From the NCBI GenBank assembly GCA_910583965.1, contig CAJUAE010000004.1, forward strand, positions 1-64,000: 64,000 nucleotides of DNA, in the 5' to 3' direction. The notes below the pieces were generated by a model. It saw only the letters and a list, made by a program, of their open reading frames with translations, had not been told where the DNA came from and made no database searches. This DNA comes from an uncultured Lachnospiraceae bacterium. Lineage in GTDB: Bacteria; Bacillota; Clostridia; Lachnospirales; Lachnospiraceae. Below are positions 46,890-55,125 of this stretch, one piece after another; the first letter of the stretch is position 1; every line of letters begins with the position of its first letter. The translations under genes and the position numbers were made by a program.

Positions 46890-47522
46890 ATGAGTGAAGG
46901 AAGATATAACATTCAAAAGCAGTATAAGGTTGATAAGGGAATGCCGTTGGATGCATTATTCCAGAGAATCGACAATCTGAAATGCCGCCGCATTTTTGAA
47001 GCGGAGATTGAGTGCGTCGAATGGAGCTATCATCTGGTTGATAAAGAGGGGATTAAGGACAGGAAAGATCTTGTTCGAGAGCCAGGATTGTCTATTTTTG
47101 AGGTCAATCTTAAACGAAAGATATCACCGGATTTGCTCACTGAAGTATTCGCCGGATTACTGCAAAGGCCGATGGTTATGGTCTATTTGTGTGATGGGGA
47201 GCTTTCCATGGGAACTTATATTCCATCGGGAAGTGGGAACGCAGGTAAAATGTGCTCGACAGATTTTTATCCGTATGATACGGACCGCATGATTGAAGTG
47301 TTAGATTATGATATAGATTGCGGTAAAACGACAGAGCAGATACATAAGCGGATTTTTGCAACGCTTCGTCAGCAGAAACGTGTTATTATGATAGAGAAAG
47401 CGTTTGAGCGTCTGAGCAGAGACACTGCAAAAGAAACGTTTGCGTATGAGTTCAGTTATGAGAATCTTGAGCGAATCAGGAGGGATGCGGATTTTGTACA
47501 ATCCCAATTGAAAGTAGTGTAA
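46890..47522 (+). CDS. DUF4391-like protein, partner of a BREX-type ATPase
   Basis: A 210-residue soluble protein with ribosome site GGTGGAGG. The middle reads VEWSYHLVDKEGI, IFEVNLKRKISPDLL and RPMVMVYLCDGELSMGTYI. This pattern of a strand-rich core around 35-115 resembles DUF4391 proteins found beside defence-type helicases and ATPases. The C-terminal 70 residues are helical and charged. It is 21 bases before the ATPase gene, so the pair forms an operon. Function unknown. Confidence 0.55.
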   Translation: MSEGRYNIQKQYKVDKGMPLDALFQRIDNLKCRRIFEAEIECVEWSYHLVDKEGIKDRKDLVREPGLSIFEVNLKRKISPDLLTEVFAGLLQRPMVMVYLCDGELSMGTYIPSGSGNAGKMCSTDFYPYDTDRMIEVLDYDIDCGKTTEQIHKRIFATLRQQKRVIMIEKAFERLSRDTAKETFAYEFSYENLERIRRDADFVQSQLKVV

Positions 47523-47543
47523 CGAGATGGAGGAATGTGTTGT

Positions 47544-48812
47544 ATGGACAACAGGATATCAAGGACAACTGCAGCCACAATACTAAATTCCTTAAAAAGC
47601 GGAGTTGTTCCAAGAATTGGGCTTGAGTATATCACTGTGGGGAGAAAAAGTGAGATTCAGGCACTATTACAGGACGTATCCATCATTGAGCAGGGAGGGG
47701 CAGCATTTCGTTTTATTGAAGGGAAATACGGAAGCGGAAAAACCTTTCTTATGCATGCGCTTAGAAATCATGTGATGGAGAAAAACTTTGTGGTGACAGA
47801 TGTAGAGCTTTCTGTGGACAGACGACTTATTGGAAATAAGGGGCAGGGGCTTGCAACGTATCGAGAATTGATTCGGAATATGGCTACATATGCATGTCCT
47901 GACAACGGAGCACTACAACTCATTCTTGACAAATGGATTGGCGCACTCGAAAACGAGGTGGTACAATTTGAGGGACTTGTACCAGGCCATGAAGTTTTTG
48001 ACGTCAGAGTCAGTCAGAAGATTTACAAGATTACATCCTCGATGGAGGAGCGCGTAAATGGGTTTGATTTCGGAAAAGTGCTTGCTTCCTATTATAAAGG
48101 GCACCGAACAGGTGATATGGAGTTGCAAAAAAAGGCTCTGCGATGGCTCTGTGGGGAGTACAGAACCAGAACAGACGCAAAAACAGATTTAGGGGTAAAT
48201 CTGATTATTACGGATGAGAATTGGTATGATTTTATTAAATTGTTTGCAGATTTCATGGTGAAAGCAGGTTATGCAGGATTGTATGTGTGTATGGATGAGT
48301 TGGCGACGTTGTATGAAATTCCAAGCCGTGTAGGCAGAGAATATAATTACAATAAGCTGCTGTCAGTATACAATGATGCGTTGCAAGGAAAAGCTTCCCA
48401 TCTGGGGATTATTGCCAGTGTCACAAAGGAAGCGATGGAGGACCCTGTAAGGGGAGTATTTAGCTTTGAACCATTGAAATCTAGGCTTGCAGAGTCAAGC
48501 TTTGAGCAGGATGGAGCGATTCAGATGAGGGACATGGCAGCTCCTGTAATAAAACTATCTGTATTAAATCCGGGGGAGATGTATGTACTTTTGGAGAAGC
48601 TGGCGAACATACATGGGATTTTGTATGGGTATACACCAAAACTTGAGCATGATGATTATATCTACTTCTTAAAACAACAGTACAGTAGGACCTCAGAGGG
48701 AGAGGAAGCGACTGCGCGCGATATGATTAAGGATTACATCACGCTTTTAAATTTGATGCAACAACATCAAGAAATGCCCAAAGAGAAAATTCTTTATGCA
48801 ATGCAAGTCTAA
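47544..48812 (+). CDS. BrxC/BrxD-type P-loop ATPase (DUF2791-like)
   Basis: A 422-residue ATPase. ATG 47544 is chosen because GGAGG is 10 bases away; ATG 47535 lies on the ribosome site. Walker A is EGKYGSGKTF (about 57-66) and the Walker B-like LYVCMDELATLYE is at about 250. ISRTTAATILNSLKSGVVPRIGLEYITVGR at the N-terminus, ASVTKEAMEDPVRGVFSFEPLKSRLAES and a helical C-terminus match the BREX ATP-binding family. The usual BREX methylase, PglZ and Lon genes are absent; the neighbours are the DUF4391-like gene and a HAD phosphatase. Confidence 0.75.
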   Translation: MDNRISRTTAATILNSLKSGVVPRIGLEYITVGRKSEIQALLQDVSIIEQGGAAFRFIEGKYGSGKTFLMHALRNHVMEKNFVVTDVELSVDRRLIGNKGQGLATYRELIRNMATYACPDNGALQLILDKWIGALENEVVQFEGLVPGHEVFDVRVSQKIYKITSSMEERVNGFDFGKVLASYYKGHRTGDMELQKKALRWLCGEYRTRTDAKTDLGVNLIITDENWYDFIKLFADFMVKAGYAGLYVCMDELATLYEIPSRVGREYNYNKLLSVYNDALQGKASHLGIIASVTKEAMEDPVRGVFSFEPLKSRLAESSFEQDGAIQMRDMAAPVIKLSVLNPGEMYVLLEKLANIHGILYGYTPKLEHDDYIYFLKQQYSRTSEGEEATARDMIKDYITLLNLMQQHQEMPKEKILYAMQV

Positions 48813-48905
48813 AAAATAGGTACACACAAGAAGTGGAATGGGGATTCTACTTCACAAAAATAATAGATTATAAATAATATAAGGGTTGGAGTAATGAGGA
48901 GCAAT

Positions 48906-49550
48906 ATGATTAAGGCAGTAGTGTTTGACATGGATGGAGTGCTCATTGATACGGAAAAGCATTATAATGCAGCATGGTGCGAGGCAGCACGCATGGCGGG
49001 TTTTGATTTCAAAAGAGAACATGCGCTGATGCTTCGTAGCTGTGATGTACAGCTTGCGGAAAAGATGATGAAGGACATTTTTGGCGCAGGCTTTGATTAC
49101 TTTGCCATACGGGAAGTCAGACGTCGTCTAGTGGCAGAGCGACTTGAAAAATATGGACTGGAAAAAAAGCCTGGTATTGATGAAATACTGGCTTTTTTAC
49201 ACAAAAAAAATATTAAGGCAGCTGTTGCAACAGCAACGCCAATTGAGCTGACATTACAGCATCTTGAGAAAATTGGCGTTCGGAATCAGTTTGATAAAAT
49301 TGTGAGTGCAAAGCAAGTGAAACATGGAAAACCAGCGCCAGATGTTTACCTTTATGCTTGTGAGCAGATTGGTGAGGAGCCGTCGAATTGCATTGCAGTT
49401 GAGGATTCGCCAAATGGTATTAAGGCAGCGTATGCCGCTGGTTGTAAACCGGTGATGGTGCCTGATTTGACACAGCCTGACGAAGAAATTCAGCCACTTT
49501 TGTATGCTGTGGTGGATTCTCTTGTAGAAATCAGGAGACTAATTGATTAA
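48906..49550 (+). CDS. HAD-family phosphatase (beta-phosphoglucomutase-like)
   Basis: A 214-residue HAD enzyme. ATG 48906 is preferred (GAGGA upstream and the family-typical MIKAVVFDMDGVLID). Motif I DMDGVLIDTE, motif II VATATP (Thr), motif III Lys in KHGKPAPD, and motif IV VEDSPNG are complete. A helical cap lies between motifs I and II. The substrate is a small sugar phosphate or similar. It overlaps the convergent next gene by 4 bases. Confidence 0.92.
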   Translation: MIKAVVFDMDGVLIDTEKHYNAAWCEAARMAGFDFKREHALMLRSCDVQLAEKMMKDIFGAGFDYFAIREVRRRLVAERLEKYGLEKKPGIDEILAFLHKKNIKAAVATATPIELTLQHLEKIGVRNQFDKIVSAKQVKHGKPAPDVYLYACEQIGEEPSNCIAVEDSPNGIKAAYAAGCKPVMVPDLTQPDEEIQPLLYAVVDSLVEIRRLID

Positions 49551-50731
49551 GGGGAAATTATAGTCTCCTGATAATTCATTTCTGCAAAAGTATTTCCATA
49601 ACTGTCCGGTGTCAGATAAAAATTTGCGCTTCCGCACCAACCGTTTTGTGCGTCAAGACCTAGGTTGTTGATGTGTATAGGGAGTGCACTGTGAAATTCT
49701 GATGTTGGCTGTTCATTTAACACTCTTGTAATTCCTTCTGGTAAAAAAATTTTATTATTAATAGAAGATGTATTGAACATAACAGCGGCATGATATCTGC
49801 TGCTTTCTTCTTCATTGAGACAAAACACGAAATCATTCTTTTTATATCCATTTTCAATTAAAAGTTCATCTGTATCAAGTGAAATTAGATTATCAATTGT
49901 TTTTCCTGTGTAATCGTTTTGTGCAACATATGGCCTAGTGTCACTGTAACCAACAGTATGTACTGCAACATTTTGAAAAGTAAGGTTTACGCGGTTTGAT
50001 AGGTTTAGGCATTGTACATTAAAAAAATAGGGGCTGTTATAGTTATATAGTGTACAATCTGTAAATCGCAGTGCACAGTTGCCAGAATATTCTTCAAATG
50101 CAGAATCATGGACAAGAATGATTCCGCCTGGTCCGTATGCTCGAAATTCACAGTTTTGGAAAGCAACATTGCTGTCGCCACGCAGTCCTAACCCAATACA
50201 TTGATTTTTATCAGAAAGAAATAGGCAGTTATCAAATATTAACTCTTTGCCAAACAAATAATTTTGCTCAATATGGACAGCATATTCTTTGTAGAAAGTT
50301 TGTGGTATGCTGGGATCTACTACGGCAGGTGGACAATCTATCCAATTGCCGTTTTTGTCTGCATAACTATAGATTGTGAGATTACTAATTTTGCCTGCGG
50401 CAACGGACAGGGGTGGTTCAAAATAATTGTTGCCATTGTATTGGAGAATACAGTTTTCACGGTCTGTTCCTTCTAGATGAATGGTCTTGTCTGTAATCAT
50501 TACTTGTTCATTATAAACCCCTTCAGATATAATTAAAGTGCTATTTGATGGCACAGCGGCAACTGCTTCCGAAATGGAAGCAAAGTCGCCAGTGCCATCT
50601 TGTTTTATTGTATATTTTTCCTGACTGGCAGAGAGTGGGCAACAGTACAAAAGAGACAGTGTTGTGCTGGCAAAGACTACAGCCAACAATTTACCTGCAA
50701 GACAGGAAGAAATTTTTGATAGTATTTTCAT
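49547..50731 (-). CDS. Secreted right-handed beta-helix protein (pectinesterase-like)
   Basis: A 394-residue protein with a signal peptide (TM-like 12-32, ending ALSA-like SAS). The pectinesterase-family start YTIKQDGTGDFASISEAVAAVP and repeated strand-turn units (FDNCLFLSDKNQ, FQNCEFRAYG, FTDCTLYNYN) indicate a right-handed beta helix. The family's catalytic GDVDFIFG-type sequences were not seen, so esterase activity is doubtful. It lies 14 bases after the repeat protein gene on the same strand. Confidence 0.75.
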   Translation of the reverse strand: MKILSKISSCLAGKLLAVVFASTTLSLLYCCPLSASQEKYTIKQDGTGDFASISEAVAAVPSNSTLIISEGVYNEQVMITDKTIHLEGTDRENCILQYNGNNYFEPPLSVAAGKISNLTIYSYADKNGNWIDCPPAVVDPSIPQTFYKEYAVHIEQNYLFGKELIFDNCLFLSDKNQCIGLGLRGDSNVAFQNCEFRAYGPGGIILVHDSAFEEYSGNCALRFTDCTLYNYNSPYFFNVQCLNLSNRVNLTFQNVAVHTVGYSDTRPYVAQNDYTGKTIDNLISLDTDELLIENGYKKNDFVFCLNEEESSRYHAAVMFNTSSINNKIFLPEGITRVLNEQPTSEFHSALPIHINNLGLDAQNGWCGSANFYLTPDSYGNTFAEMNYQETIISP

Positions 50732-50745
50732 AAGTAGTTTCCTTT

Positions 50746-51714
50746 TTATCGATTGATTATAAAAACGTTGCTGGCAGTTAGGACGTTTGGCTCTGAGGTG
50801 CTGACAGTAATATAATAACTTCCGTTGGCAAGTGTGCCATTTGGAATGAGACCATTTTTCTGATCAGGAATCCAAATGTTATTAGATGAGTTAATATCAA
50901 ATACTTGAGTGCCATTGTTTGCGGGGAATGTGAAAAGACCATTGTCAGCAATATTCCGAAAAATACCAGCAATATCTCCTGTGACAGCATTGCGAATAAA
51001 AAATAGATATTTTGTCTCCGCAGGAAGACGCTGAAAATCACTACCATTTGCTGAGGTGAGCAGATCATATCGAACCGTTAGATTGTGGTCTGTTATAGTT
51101 GCTGTGACATAACCACCATTTACGTGACCAACACCATCATATTGCAAGACAGTTCCATTACCAAGAGCAAGCGTATTATTGTCTGGATAGGAAAGCCCAT
51201 CAATCAAAAGACTTGTACCAGGAACAGTCAATGTTTTTCCAGAATAAGGATTATTATTTCTTACTGGGTTCGGCAAAACAGTTGCTTTTTTGGGAGCACT
51301 AACATTTTGGCTGGTTCCATTTATTCCAGGATTGATTGGATATCTGCCTTCTCCTCTGCCATATATAAGATAGTGCTTGTAGAGTGCATTTGGGTCTGTT
51401 CCAACAGATGCCACAACATCTGGATATGTTTGTGCATAGTAAATGGCATCAAAAACCAAAGAGTTCACTGGAAAGTTTGTCTGTGCTGAAGCAGTTGGCA
51501 GACGTCCTTCTGCTTTTCCATAAGTCATATAATGCTTGTAGAGCGCATTTGGGTCTGTTCCAACTTCTGATGCGACATCTGGGTAAGTCTGCGCGTAGTA
51601 TTCGGCATCAAATATTGTGCCATCTGGCATAGAAACAGGAGCAGCGAGTGCGGTGAAAGTGTTTCCTAGCATAAATCCGGTAGCCAAAAATCCAATTAAT
51701 ATTTTTTTCTTCAT
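50746..51714 (-). CDS. Secreted protein with two YAQTYPDV repeats
   Basis: A 322-residue protein with a clear signal peptide (MKKKILIGFLATGF..., cleavage near ALAA). Two 36-residue repeats follow: FDAEYYAQTYPDVASEV-GTDPNALYKHYMTYGKAEGR (about 36-72) and FDAIYYAQTYPDVVASV-GTDPNALYKHYLIYGRGEGR (about 87-123). This module is common in Lachnospiraceae surface proteins. The rest (about 165-322) is beta-rich and unknown. Ribosome site AGGAGG. It is divergent from the XRE gene, with candidate operators between. Confidence 0.85.
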   Translation of the reverse strand: MKKKILIGFLATGFMLGNTFTALAAPVSMPDGTIFDAEYYAQTYPDVASEVGTDPNALYKHYMTYGKAEGRLPTASAQTNFPVNSLVFDAIYYAQTYPDVVASVGTDPNALYKHYLIYGRGEGRYPINPGINGTSQNVSAPKKATVLPNPVRNNNPYSGKTLTVPGTSLLIDGLSYPDNNTLALGNGTVLQYDGVGHVNGGYVTATITDHNLTVRYDLLTSANGSDFQRLPAETKYLFFIRNAVTGDIAGIFRNIADNGLFTFPANNGTQVFDINSSNNIWIPDQKNGLIPNGTLANGSYYITVSTSEPNVLTASNVFIINR

Positions 51715-51754
51715 GATTTTCCTCCTAGTATTTTTGATATAACGAAAAAGAGTA

Positions 51755-51919
51755 ATACGTTAAAACGTTATATTGATTCAATAATAACTTATTTTGTACG
51801 AATAATCAAGTATATATTACGTAAAAGCGTCATAAAATAAAAATATATATTGGAAAATGCGCATTTCCATCTACCAATAAATAATATCTTTTGTAGAATT
51901 TATATAACGTTAAAAAGTA
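51755..51919. promoter_or_regulatory. Three ACGTTAAAA-type sites between secreted-protein and XRE genes
   Basis: ATACGTTAAAACGTTAT (51755-51771), ATTACGTAAAAGCGTCAT (51816-51833) and ATAACGTTAAAAAGTAG (51903-51919) share ACGT-t-AAAA-n-GT. The first is nearly palindromic and faces the secreted-protein promoter; the last sits directly before the XRE start. A separate near-palindrome GGAAAATGCGCATTTCC lies at 51852-51868. Control of both divergent units by the XRE protein is inferred. Confidence 0.55.
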
Positions 51920-51933
51920 GTAGGAGTGATGTA

Positions 51934-52260
51934 ATGAATACAACCTTAAAGAAAATAATGGATTTATTGGAAGAACGTCAGTGGACAATCTATAGATTGG
52001 CAAAAGAATCAGGGATTCCTTATTCGTCATTAAATTCTCTCTTTCAAAAGAATAATCAGCCAACAATTTCAACATTGGAGAAAATCTGTGCTGGATTTCA
52101 TATTACAATGTGTGAATTTTTTTCTGACAATACACCTTATCGGGAAAAACTAGAAGAATACAGCAAAGAAGAACTTGATATCTTAGAATTATACAGAAAT
52201 CTCAATCGCACAAACAAAAAAATATTTATTGGAATATTGCAAGTGCTTAGAAACAATTAA
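51934..52260 (+). CDS. Small XRE-family regulator
   Basis: A 108-residue protein started at ATG 51934 (AGGAGTG upstream). The helix-turn-helix is at about 17-60 (TIYRLAKESGIPYSSLNSLFQ, then ISTLEKICAGFHITMCEFF). The C-terminal 45 residues are helical (LDILELYRNLNRTNKKIFIGIL), probably for dimer formation. It is divergent to the secreted-protein pair and separated by three matching sites, so it likely controls them and itself. Confidence 0.9.
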   Translation: MNTTLKKIMDLLEERQWTIYRLAKESGIPYSSLNSLFQKNNQPTISTLEKICAGFHITMCEFFSDNTPYREKLEEYSKEELDILELYRNLNRTNKKIFIGILQVLRNN

Positions 52261-52286
52261 GCGTTACGTTACTTTTCGCATCTGCG

Positions 52287-52422
52287 CCATGCATTTGTTG
52301 CATGGTGTCAAAGCCAGCGCCAAAATGTCTGCTTTGTGGTATTTTGTATGCATCAATTGTTGCAATTGAGGAAAGGCGGATATTGTTAAAGTCTTGACAA
52401 TATTTGGAAATCGGCATAGAAT
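52287..52422 (+). promoter_or_regulatory. Three hairpins and a strong promoter upstream of mgtE
   Basis: Hairpins: CCATGCA-tttgt-TGCATGG at 52287-52305, CAATTG-ttg-CAATTG at 52354-52368, and ATATTGT/ACAATAT around 52380-52402. A near-consensus promoter follows: TTGACA at 52394-52399, 17 bp, TAGAAT at 52417-52422. Transcripts from it would carry the short Cys-rich ORF and then mgtE. No M-box magnesium riboswitch could be matched. Confidence 0.5.
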
Positions 52423-52470
52423 GTAGAAAGTAATAGATTCAAGAAAACAATCACACAACGAGGAAAGGAA

Positions 52471-52563
52471 GTGTGTAACTGCATGGACAGTTGTGACAGT
52501 AAAGAACAATATCATATGGGCGGATACACGCAAAACAGTTGTAATAGTTCTTTGTGTAACTGA
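52471..52563 (+). CDS. Short Cys-rich leader ORF before mgtE
   Basis: GTG 52471 (GAGG seven bases before) or ATG 52483 opens a frame of 30 or 26 codons ending at TGA 52561. It reads MCNCMDSCDSKEQ...SCNSSLCN, with five Cys (2, 4, 8, 24, 29) in the long version. It lies between a strong promoter and mgtE, 89 bases before the mgtE start. It could be a leader peptide or a small metal-binding protein; it may also be chance. Confidence 0.35.
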   Translation: MCNCMDSCDSKEQYHMGGYTQNSCNSSLCN

Positions 52564-52652
52564 ACACAAAAGGAATATTATTTTTCTACAGTTCCTTAGT
52601 CTGAAATTGGATTCGCCCGCAATTTTTTGGAAAGAATAAAAATAGAAAGGCG

Positions 52653-54056
52653 ATGTTTATTTTGGAAAATGAATTTTTGAATGAACCAGATTATATTCAA
52701 GAACTGGTGGACTTGATTCGGAGTGGCGAGCGTAGAGAGAAGATTGCGGAGGAGCTAACCAATTATCATGACAATGATATTTCCAATGCACTAGATGAAC
52801 TTAATTGCGAGGAACGTAAAATTCTCTATTACATTCTTGGCGACGAGAGAGTATCGGAGATCTTTGCTTATCTGGATGATCCTGGAAAATATTTAGGAGA
52901 GCTGGAGCTAGAGCAGGCGGCGGACATTATTGAGAATATGGACGCTGATGATGCGGTGGATGTGCTTGAGGAAGTCGATGAGGAAATCAGGAAACAGTTA
53001 ATTGAACTGATTGACGAGGAGTCAAAGGAAGATATTAGGCTCATCTGTTCCTATGAAGAAGATGAGATTGGCAGCAAGATGACCACAAATTTTATTGAGA
53101 TTGGTAGAAGTTTGACAATTAAACAGGCGATGCGCGCTCTGATTGCGCAGGCGGAAGAAAATGACAATATTTCAACGCTGTTTGTAGAGGATAATGATGG
53201 GACTTTTTATGGTGCTGTCGATTTAAAGGACTTGATTGTTGCTAGAACTTATATGGATTTGGAATCTTTGATTACGCAGTCGTTTCCGTATGTGAGAGAC
53301 CATGAGACAATCTCAGAATGTATTGAGCGCCTAAAAGATTATGCAGAAGATTCCATTCCTGTATTGAATGATAAGAATGAGTTGATTGGCGTTATCACAG
53401 CCCAGGATATTGTTGAGGTTGTAGATGATGAATTGGGTGATGACTATGCGAAACTTGCTGGTATGACGGAGGAAGCGGAGCTTGAGGAATCGCTGGGTGA
53501 GAGTATTAAAAAGCGTCTGCCATGGCTGATTGTCCTGTTAGGATTAAGTATGTGTGTATCTACTGTGACAAGTCTATTTGAGGGGGTTATTGCGCAGCTT
53601 GCTATTATTGTAAGTTTTCAGTCAGTAATACTAGGTATGTCAGGAAATGTGGGAACACAATCGCTTGCTGTGACAATTCGGCTTCTGATGGATGAGAATC
53701 TGGAAACAAGACAAAAGGTTGGGATGATTTTTAAAGAAATGCGTATTGGCTTTTCTAATGGATTAATTCTTGGCATACTATCGTTTGTGATGATTGGTGG
53801 TTATTTGTGTCTGCTGAAAGGCAAGTCGCCACAATACGCATTTGCAATTTCGCTTTGTGCGGGGATTGCGCTTTTGATGGCGATGACTATTTCAAGTATT
53901 GTCGGCACATCTGTACCTATGTTTTTTAACAGGATACATGTGGACCCTGCTGTGGCTTCTGGCCCTTTAATTACAACAGTAAATGATTTGATTGGAGTGG
54001 TCACATATTATGGTGTGGCATGGTTTCTATTAATCCATCTTTTAGGATTGGGATAA
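52653..54056 (+). CDS. mgtE: Magnesium transporter MgtE
   Basis: A 467-residue protein of full MgtE plan. N-terminal helical Mg-sensing domain (1-130, rich in Asp/Glu: LEQAADIIENMDADDAVDVLEEV), two CBS domains (about 138-260, e.g. SIPVLNDKNELIGVITAQDIVEVV), a plug helix, and five TM helices in the C-terminal part with the pore motif GNVGTQSLA. The protein closes its channel when cytoplasmic magnesium is high. Ribosome site AAAGGCG is close to the ATG. Confidence 0.95.
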   Translation: MFILENEFLNEPDYIQELVDLIRSGERREKIAEELTNYHDNDISNALDELNCEERKILYYILGDERVSEIFAYLDDPGKYLGELELEQAADIIENMDADDAVDVLEEVDEEIRKQLIELIDEESKEDIRLICSYEEDEIGSKMTTNFIEIGRSLTIKQAMRALIAQAEENDNISTLFVEDNDGTFYGAVDLKDLIVARTYMDLESLITQSFPYVRDHETISECIERLKDYAEDSIPVLNDKNELIGVITAQDIVEVVDDELGDDYAKLAGMTEEAELEESLGESIKKRLPWLIVLLGLSMCVSTVTSLFEGVIAQLAIIVSFQSVILGMSGNVGTQSLAVTIRLLMDENLETRQKVGMIFKEMRIGFSNGLILGILSFVMIGGYLCLLKGKSPQYAFAISLCAGIALLMAMTISSIVGTSVPMFFNRIHVDPAVASGPLITTVNDLIGVVTYYGVAWFLLIHLLGLG

Positions 54057-54279
54057 TGCAGTTTGAGAACCGTTTATAACCAAAATTTTACAATGAATAA
54101 AAATCCATTATATACAAATACTAGCAATACAGTTTTATAAATATTATGAACATGTATTTTGATTCTATGAAGGGAAATGCGCTGTCAGAATGGTTTAGAT
54201 TGATTGTGAAAGTGTTTTGTACCTTCATGGCATAATAATAGGCTGACATTATAGTTTGCTAGAAATGGAGGAAATATCG

Positions 54280-54828
54280 GTGAAAGCTACGGGAATAGTG
54301 CGTAGGATTGACGATTTAGGACGTGTTGTCATACCAAAAGAAATTAGAAGGACTTTAAGAATAAGGGAATCTGATCCGCTAGAAATTTTTACAGATCATG
54401 AGGGAGCTATTATTTTAAAAAAGTATTCGCCAATTGGTGAGCTTGGAAGTTTTGCAAAGCAGTATGCAGAGAGTCTGTCGCAAGTGTCAGGTCATTTGGC
54501 ATTGATTGCGGATCGAGACCAGATTATAGCAGCAGCGGGCAGCAACAGCAAGCAAGTGCTTGGCAAATCTGTCAGTAAGGCGTTGGAGGAAAAAATGAAC
54601 TCGCGCGAGACAGTGTGCTCGTCACGCTCTGATAAAGATTATGTGTCTGTGACAGAGGAGGAAGTTGAGGAATATCAACATGAAGTAATCATACCAATTA
54701 TTACTCAAGGAGATGTGATTGGGGCGGTTGTATTATTGTCCGCGAAAGCAGGTGACGAAATGAATGAAGTCGAGATGAAACTTGCGCAATCGGCGGCGGG
54801 ATTTCTTGGAAAGCAGATGGAACAGTAA
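54280..54828 (+). CDS. spoVT: Stage V sporulation protein T
   Basis: A 182-residue regulator. GTG 54280 is chosen (TGGAGG eight bases upstream) because SpoVT begins MKATGIVRRIDDLGR; an upstream ATG at 54256 would bury the ribosome site. N-terminal AbrB swapped-hairpin domain (1-50: GRVVIPKEIRRTLRI) and a C-terminal GAF-like domain (about 55-180) are complete. It controls late forespore genes and supports the spore-former assignment. Confidence 0.95.
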   Translation: MKATGIVRRIDDLGRVVIPKEIRRTLRIRESDPLEIFTDHEGAIILKKYSPIGELGSFAKQYAESLSQVSGHLALIADRDQIIAAAGSNSKQVLGKSVSKALEEKMNSRETVCSSRSDKDYVSVTEEEVEEYQHEVIIPIITQGDVIGAVVLLSAKAGDEMNEVEMKLAQSAAGFLGKQMEQ

Positions 54829-54858
54829 AAGTATTATATTGACATATTATATATAGAA

Positions 54859-54900
54859 AGAACAGCTATAATTGGTGATAGGTTTATGGCTGTTCTTTTT
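54859..54900 (+). terminator. Intrinsic terminator after spoVT
   Basis: AGAACAGCTATAA pairs with TTTATGGCTGTTCT (one mismatch) and ends in five T. The next repeat copy starts at the T-run. Confidence 0.85.
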
Positions 54901-54981
54901 ATGCACACGGACGCGGAGAGGAAATAAGCCGCTAAGGTTGTCTGCATTTGTTTTCTACCCGATTGCATACAGATATCCAAA
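54900..54981. repeat. Dispersed double-hairpin repeat, copy 7 (internally deleted)
   Basis: TATGCACACGGACGC, then GAGAGGAAATAAGCCGCTAAGG as in copies 1 and 5, then a jump to TTTTCTACCCGATTGCATACAGAT. The second arms of both hairpins are damaged. After it, up to 55090, nothing further was recognised. Confidence 0.7.
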
Positions 54982-55089
54982 AGAGAGGCATATTAACAAA
55001 GCTGTCCGCGCATCTAACAAATGGACAGATAGTAGAAAAATATACACATGCGTTTTCAACAATAGATATGATAAGCTAATATCATCAAA

Positions 55090-55101
55090 AGAACCGGTTC
55101 T
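55090..55101. promoter_or_regulatory. Candidate operator AGAACCGGTTCT before alpha-galactosidase
   Basis: A perfect 12-bp palindrome with central CG, 24 bases before the gene start. This matches the general form of LacI/GalR-type operators. A related half-site, TGAGAACCG, occurs at 54063-54071 after mgtE. The regulator is not in the window unless the AraC gene at 57338 is involved. Confidence 0.45.
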
Positions 55102-55125
55102 CAAAAGATAAAGGAGCGTATGCGT

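Noticed and set aside
52261..52400. Possible M-box magnesium riboswitch before mgtE (CCAAAATGTC-like bases)
   Set aside because: Only a short stretch resembles the M-box core. The GGTGAGGC and GACGCCAATGGGTC parts are missing, and the strong promoter lies downstream of it, so it would not be in the mgtE transcript.
52264..52569. 101-residue minus-strand open frame before mgtE
   Set aside because: Antisense to the promoter and Cys-rich ORF, with no ribosome site and no recognisable protein pattern.
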